A stretch of DNA of 26,810 bases from contig JAJRRJ010000092.1 of assembly GCA_024279575.1 (NCBI GenBank), positions 1 to 26,810 on the forward strand, given 5' to 3'. Below the pieces are notes generated by a model. The model was not told where the DNA came from, ran no database searches, and saw nothing but the letters and a program-made list of their open reading frames with translations. This document shows, piece by piece, positions 23,970 through 26,810 of the stretch (the first letter of the stretch is position 1; every line of letters begins with the position of its first letter). Position numbers and translations under genes: made by a program. This DNA comes from Alphaproteobacteria bacterium (GTDB lineage Bacteria; Pseudomonadota; Alphaproteobacteria; Rhizobiales; Devosiaceae).

Positions 23970-25022
23970 ATGAACAAAACTTCTGCCAAATTATCACCCC
24001 GGTATTCCGCTGGATCAAACAGAGACTTAAAGGAGCTTTATCGCCAGATGCGCCGTGTGCGCACTTTCGAAGAGCGGGTGGGCGAACTTTTTGTGCGCGG
24101 CCAGAGTGCCGGGTCCATGTTGCACCTCTCTATTGGGGAGGAGTCTGCAGCCGTAGGGGTTTGCGCTGCAATGCGTGAGGGGGACACTTTTACAACACAC
24201 CATCGTGGACACGGGATTTTTCTGAGCCGGGGGGCTGACCCCAACAAAATGATGGCTGAAATCGGGGGTAAGGAAACTGGCTATTGCATGGGCAAGGGTG
24301 GTTCAATGCACATTGCGGATATGGGGTTGGGGCACCTGGGCGCGAATGCAATTGTAGGAGGCGGAATACCGGTTGTCGTTGGCGCGGGACTGGCCGCAAA
24401 GCGTGCGAAAAACGCTAAGGTTTCAGTTGCTTTTTTCGGCGATGGCGCCATGCAGCAGGGCATTTTGTATGAGGCTATGAATATGGCGGCGCTCTGGGAG
24501 CTGCCGGTGATGTTTGTATGCATAAATAATCAGTATGGCATGGGAACACGGATCGACCAGGCCACCAGAGCAACAGAACTGCACGAACGGGCCCTGGCAT
24601 TCGGGTTGAACGGAGTAAGCGTGGATGGGCTGGATGTGGGTATTGTACAAGAAGCCGCGCAGGATTTGTTTGACAAAGCGCGGGCTGGCAAGCCGGGGTT
24701 TCTGGCAGTTTCATGCTATCGCTTTTATGGCCATGCCCGCATGGATAAAAGCCCCTATCGGAGCGAAGAAGAGGAGAGCAAGGGGCGCAAGAAAGACCCT
24801 GTGCTCTTTAGTCGGGACCAGTTGATGGAAGGGGGAGAAACATCTGATGTTCTGGACGCTATGGACAGTGAAATAAGTCAGGAAATGGATGCAGCGCTGG
24901 ATTTCGCGGTTTCCTCCAATCCACCTCCTCTTTCTGCGATGTTTCGCGATGTCTATGGGCCTCTTGAACCAGAGCCTGAACCATTACGTACTCGTATCGC
25001 ACGCATTCTGGCAAGGGACTGA
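23970..25022 (+). CDS. TPP-dependent dehydrogenase E1, alpha subunit (AcoA-like)
   Basis: A 350-residue E1-alpha of the 2-oxoacid/acetoin dehydrogenase type. The TPP-Mg motif starts at GDG (157-159) and ends at Asn186-Asn187, the expected ~28-residue spacing. Other markers are EERVGELFVRGQSAGSMLHL, HHRGHGIFLSRG, MGKGGSMHIAD and a phosphorylation-loop-like YRFYGHARMDKSPYRS. The start is ATG 23970. With E1-beta and the lipoyl protein it would oxidatively cleave a 2-oxoacid or an acyloin such as acetoin. The AcoC-like third gene favours the acyloin branch. Its position behind a sugar importer is unusual for a housekeeping pyruvate dehydrogenase. Confidence 0.88.
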   Translation: MNKTSAKLSPRYSAGSNRDLKELYRQMRRVRTFEERVGELFVRGQSAGSMLHLSIGEESAAVGVCAAMREGDTFTTHHRGHGIFLSRGADPNKMMAEIGGKETGYCMGKGGSMHIADMGLGHLGANAIVGGGIPVVVGAGLAAKRAKNAKVSVAFFGDGAMQQGILYEAMNMAALWELPVMFVCINNQYGMGTRIDQATRATELHERALAFGLNGVSVDGLDVGIVQEAAQDLFDKARAGKPGFLAVSCYRFYGHARMDKSPYRSEEEESKGRKKDPVLFSRDQLMEGGETSDVLDAMDSEISQEMDAALDFAVSSNPPPLSAMFRDVYGPLEPEPEPLRTRIARILARD

Positions 25023-25026
25023 ATTC

Positions 25027-26000
25027 ATGGCTGAGATAACATATCGCGAGGCGCTGCGCCTGGCACTGCACGACGCTATGGTTGAGGATGAGAGCGTTTT
25101 TGTTCTGGGTGAGGAAGTGGGGCGTTATGGTGGCGCCTATGGTGTGACCAAGGGCCTCATTGATCAGTTCGGCCCGGAACGTCTGCTGGACACCCCCATT
25201 TCAGAGCCGGCAATTGTGGGCACCGCTATCGGTGCTGCAATGAGTGGAATGCGTCCGGTTGCCGAATTGATGTATGTGGACTTCATTGGCATGACCATGG
25301 ATCAGCTTGGAAACCAGGCCGCCAAGATACGCTACATGTTTGGCGGGCAGATTGGTGTTCCTATGGTTTTGCGTACACAAGGGGGAACCGGGCGTTCCGC
25401 CGGTGCACAGCATAGTCAGAGCCTTGAGGCATTTGTGATGCACACGCCCGGTTTGCGTTTGGCCATGCCTGCAACAGTTTTTGATGCCTACCATCTGTTG
25501 CGCCAGAGCCTGACCAAGCCTGACCCGGTGGTCTTTATTGAGCATAAGAGCCTTTATGCCATGAAGGAAGACGTCAATCTGACAGATGAGCCATTGCCCT
25601 GGGGCAAGGCCGCGGTAAAGCGTCGGGGCAAGGATGTGGTAATTGTTACCTATTCCCGACAGGTACACTTTGTTATGCAGGCGGCGAAAGTTCTTGCCGG
25701 GCAGGGTATTGAAGCAACGGTAATTGATTTGCGCACGCTCAACCCTCTGGATTTTGATACCGTTCGGAGCGAAGTTGAAAAGTGGGCAAGGCTGTGGTTG
25801 TTTCCGAAGCGGTGCTGACTTGTAGTGTTGCCGCCGAACTTGCTGCAAGAATTTCAGAGGAATGCTTTGATTATCTGACCGATCCGGTGGTGCGGATTGC
25901 AGGTGAGGACTGCCCGATTTCTGTTTCAGCAGCATTGGAAGCAGGGTCTATTCCCTCGGCGGGGCTGATTGAAGAGACGGTCAAGAGGCTCGTTGCATGA
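25027..26000 (+). pseudogene. TPP-dependent dehydrogenase E1, beta subunit (AcoB-like), frameshifted
   Basis: From ATG 25027 the frame runs 263 residues to a TGA at 25816-25818. Key parts are present: GEEVGRYGGAYGVTKGL, the TPP-activating Glu60 in DTPISEPAI, the interface segment GGTGRSAGAQHSQSLEAFV and IDLRTLNPLDFDTVRSEVEK. After Glu-Lys, the expected family end continues in the next frame as VGKAVVVSEAVLTCSVAAEL through to the stop at 26000. One extra A in the run at 25778-25781 would restore a ~324-residue protein reading EKVGKAVVV. The corrected frame ends in an ATGA overlap with the next gene, so it was recently functional. A sequencing or assembly error in a homopolymer is quite possible. 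Confidence 0.88.
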
Positions 26001-26810
26001 GTGGTGTCGTTCTTAATATGCCCAGGCTGGGTGAAACGATGGAAGAGGGAACCATTAGTTCATGGCTCATTGCGCCGGGTGAAAAGTTTAAGCGCGGTGA
26101 TCTGCTTATTGTCGTGGAAACGGACAAGACTGCGGTTGAATTTCCTGCGCTCGGGCCCGGGATGCTGACTGAACATCTTAAGCAGGAAGGCGAGTTGGTG
26201 CTGGTGGGCGAGCCCATTGCCCGAATTGATATTGGGGAGGGGCCAGACTGGACAGTTGATGCGGGGGGCGCACACAAAGAGGAAGCGCCATCCACTCCAG
26301 CACCTGTGGATACGCAAGCCCCCGCCACAAAAAAACAAGCCCCCGCCATAAAAAAAATAGTACCAGGTATGGTGCGCTCTACACCCGTAGCGCGGCGCCT
26401 GGCCCGATTAAATGGCTTGAAGTTGGATGAAATTGTTGGCTCCGGGCGTCGCGAGCGCATTGAAAAAATAGATGTAGAATCCGCCCTCTCAGCCCAAATG
26501 GCTGGAAAAATACAATTTTCTCAAACTATTGCTTACACTTCACATGGACCAGTAACTGGCAAACAGTATCTAATGGTTCATGGGTTTTCCGGCGATCATT
26601 CAACATTTGCCGGATTGGCCAACGCCCTGTCCCGGGCGGGCTGTCGAGCCGTAGCGCTGGATTTGCCCGGCCACGGAGCTACCCGACTTGAAGCCAAAGA
26701 TTCAAATGCCCTTTCAACGAACCTGGAAGAATTTGCAGCAAAGGTAATGGGTGCGCCTTTTCATCTGATAGCCCATTCTTTAGGAGCAGTTCCCGCCCTT
26801 GAACTTGCCA
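25997..26810 (+). CDS. Lipoyl/E3-binding/alpha-beta-hydrolase fusion (AcoC-like E2), 3' partial
   Basis: The visible 271 residues hold three parts. A lipoyl domain (1-80) has Lys44 in VETDKTAVEF as the lipoylation site. A peripheral E3-binding domain (about 123-164) is seen at VRSTPVARRLARLNGLKLDE and GSGRRERIEKIDV. An alpha/beta-hydrolase domain starts at ~188, with the oxyanion segment HGFSGDHSTF and the nucleophile elbow AHSLGA (Ser261, Ala where Gly is usual). This order matches AcoC of acetoin dehydrogenase complexes, not the chloramphenicol-acetyltransferase fold of classical E2. The linker has an imperfect tandem repeat (QAPATKK, QAPAIKK). The ATG overlaps the corrected E1-beta stop. 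The gene runs off the window. Confidence 0.9.
   Translation, partial: MSGVVLNMPRLGETMEEGTISSWLIAPGEKFKRGDLLIVVETDKTAVEFPALGPGMLTEHLKQEGELVLVGEPIARIDIGEGPDWTVDAGGAHKEEAPSTPAPVDTQAPATKKQAPAIKKIVPGMVRSTPVARRLARLNGLKLDEIVGSGRRERIEKIDVESALSAQMAGKIQFSQTIAYTSHGPVTGKQYLMVHGFSGDHSTFAGLANALSRAGCRAVALDLPGHGATRLEAKDSNALSTNLEEFAAKVMGAPFHLIAHSLGAVPALELA

Noticed and set aside
25776..25790. Programmed -1 frameshifting in E1-beta as the main explanation
   Set aside because: The site lacks a full X-XXY-YYZ heptamer (it reads TGAAAAG) and no strong downstream pseudoknot is evident; a lost A is simpler.
1..26810. CRISPR array, tRNA or rRNA gene
   Set aside because: No regularly spaced repeats, cloverleaf-like segments or conserved rRNA stretches were seen by eye. 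The island uses guaA rather than a tRNA gene as its attachment site.

Overview
The window is Alphaproteobacterial chromosomal DNA. The rsmB-like/guaA pair, FrcK-type kinase, two-ATPase glycerol-like importer and RbsABC-type importers fit the Rhodobacterales or Hyphomicrobiales; this placement is inferred from gene families and order, not from a search. It is organised as a housekeeping left edge, a decayed genomic island, and a further catabolic cluster that runs off the right edge.

Left edge (1-2704, + strand): the C-terminal part of an RsmB/NOP-type RNA cytosine methyltransferase, then an intact guaA (GMP synthase).

Island (2687-19233): the last bases of guaA (2687-2706, ACAATTGAGTGGGAATAGTG) recur exactly at 19214-19233, giving candidate attL and attR sites about 16.5 kb apart. 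Just inside the left site are four TGACGGTA boxes, which look like integrase arm sites, and the first ~42 codons of a tyrosine integrase (DUF4102-type arm domain). That ORF is fused to the tail of an IS3-family transposase. An IS3-type OrfA fragment lies just inside the right site, so the element looks immobilised.

The island carries two sugar or polyol modules. Module A (3445-10336) has a LacI regulator, a ribose-type ABC importer (binding protein, permease, single-domain ATPase), a D-tagatose/D-allulose 3-epimerase-like isomerase and a broken Gfo/Idh/MocA dehydrogenase on the minus strand. A 2-hydroxyacid dehydrogenase and an FrcK-like kinase diverge from it. A compact, nearly symmetric operator/promoter lies between the two arms. 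Module B (10497-18906, minus strand) has a LacI regulator, then a CUT1-type ABC importer (binding protein, two permeases, a 62-residue two-helix membrane protein, two MalK/UgpC-like ATPases) and a one-piece dihydroxyacetone kinase (DhaK-DhaL). The first ATPase has an in-frame TAA at codon 15.

Module C (19280-26810): a SorC/DeoR-type sugar-responsive regulator diverges from a ribose-type importer (binding protein, tandem ATPase, permease). The importer is followed in close order by E1-alpha, E1-beta (with a one-base frameshift) and a lipoyl/E3-binding/alpha-beta-hydrolase fusion resembling AcoC. Together these encode an acetoin-dehydrogenase-like, TPP-dependent complex. The implied logic is import of a small sugar-like compound followed by acyloin-type cleavage; the substrate cannot be told from sequence.

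Across the three importers, each binding-protein gene is followed by a strong stem-loop before the next transporter gene, which suggests a shared way of making more binding protein than membrane components.
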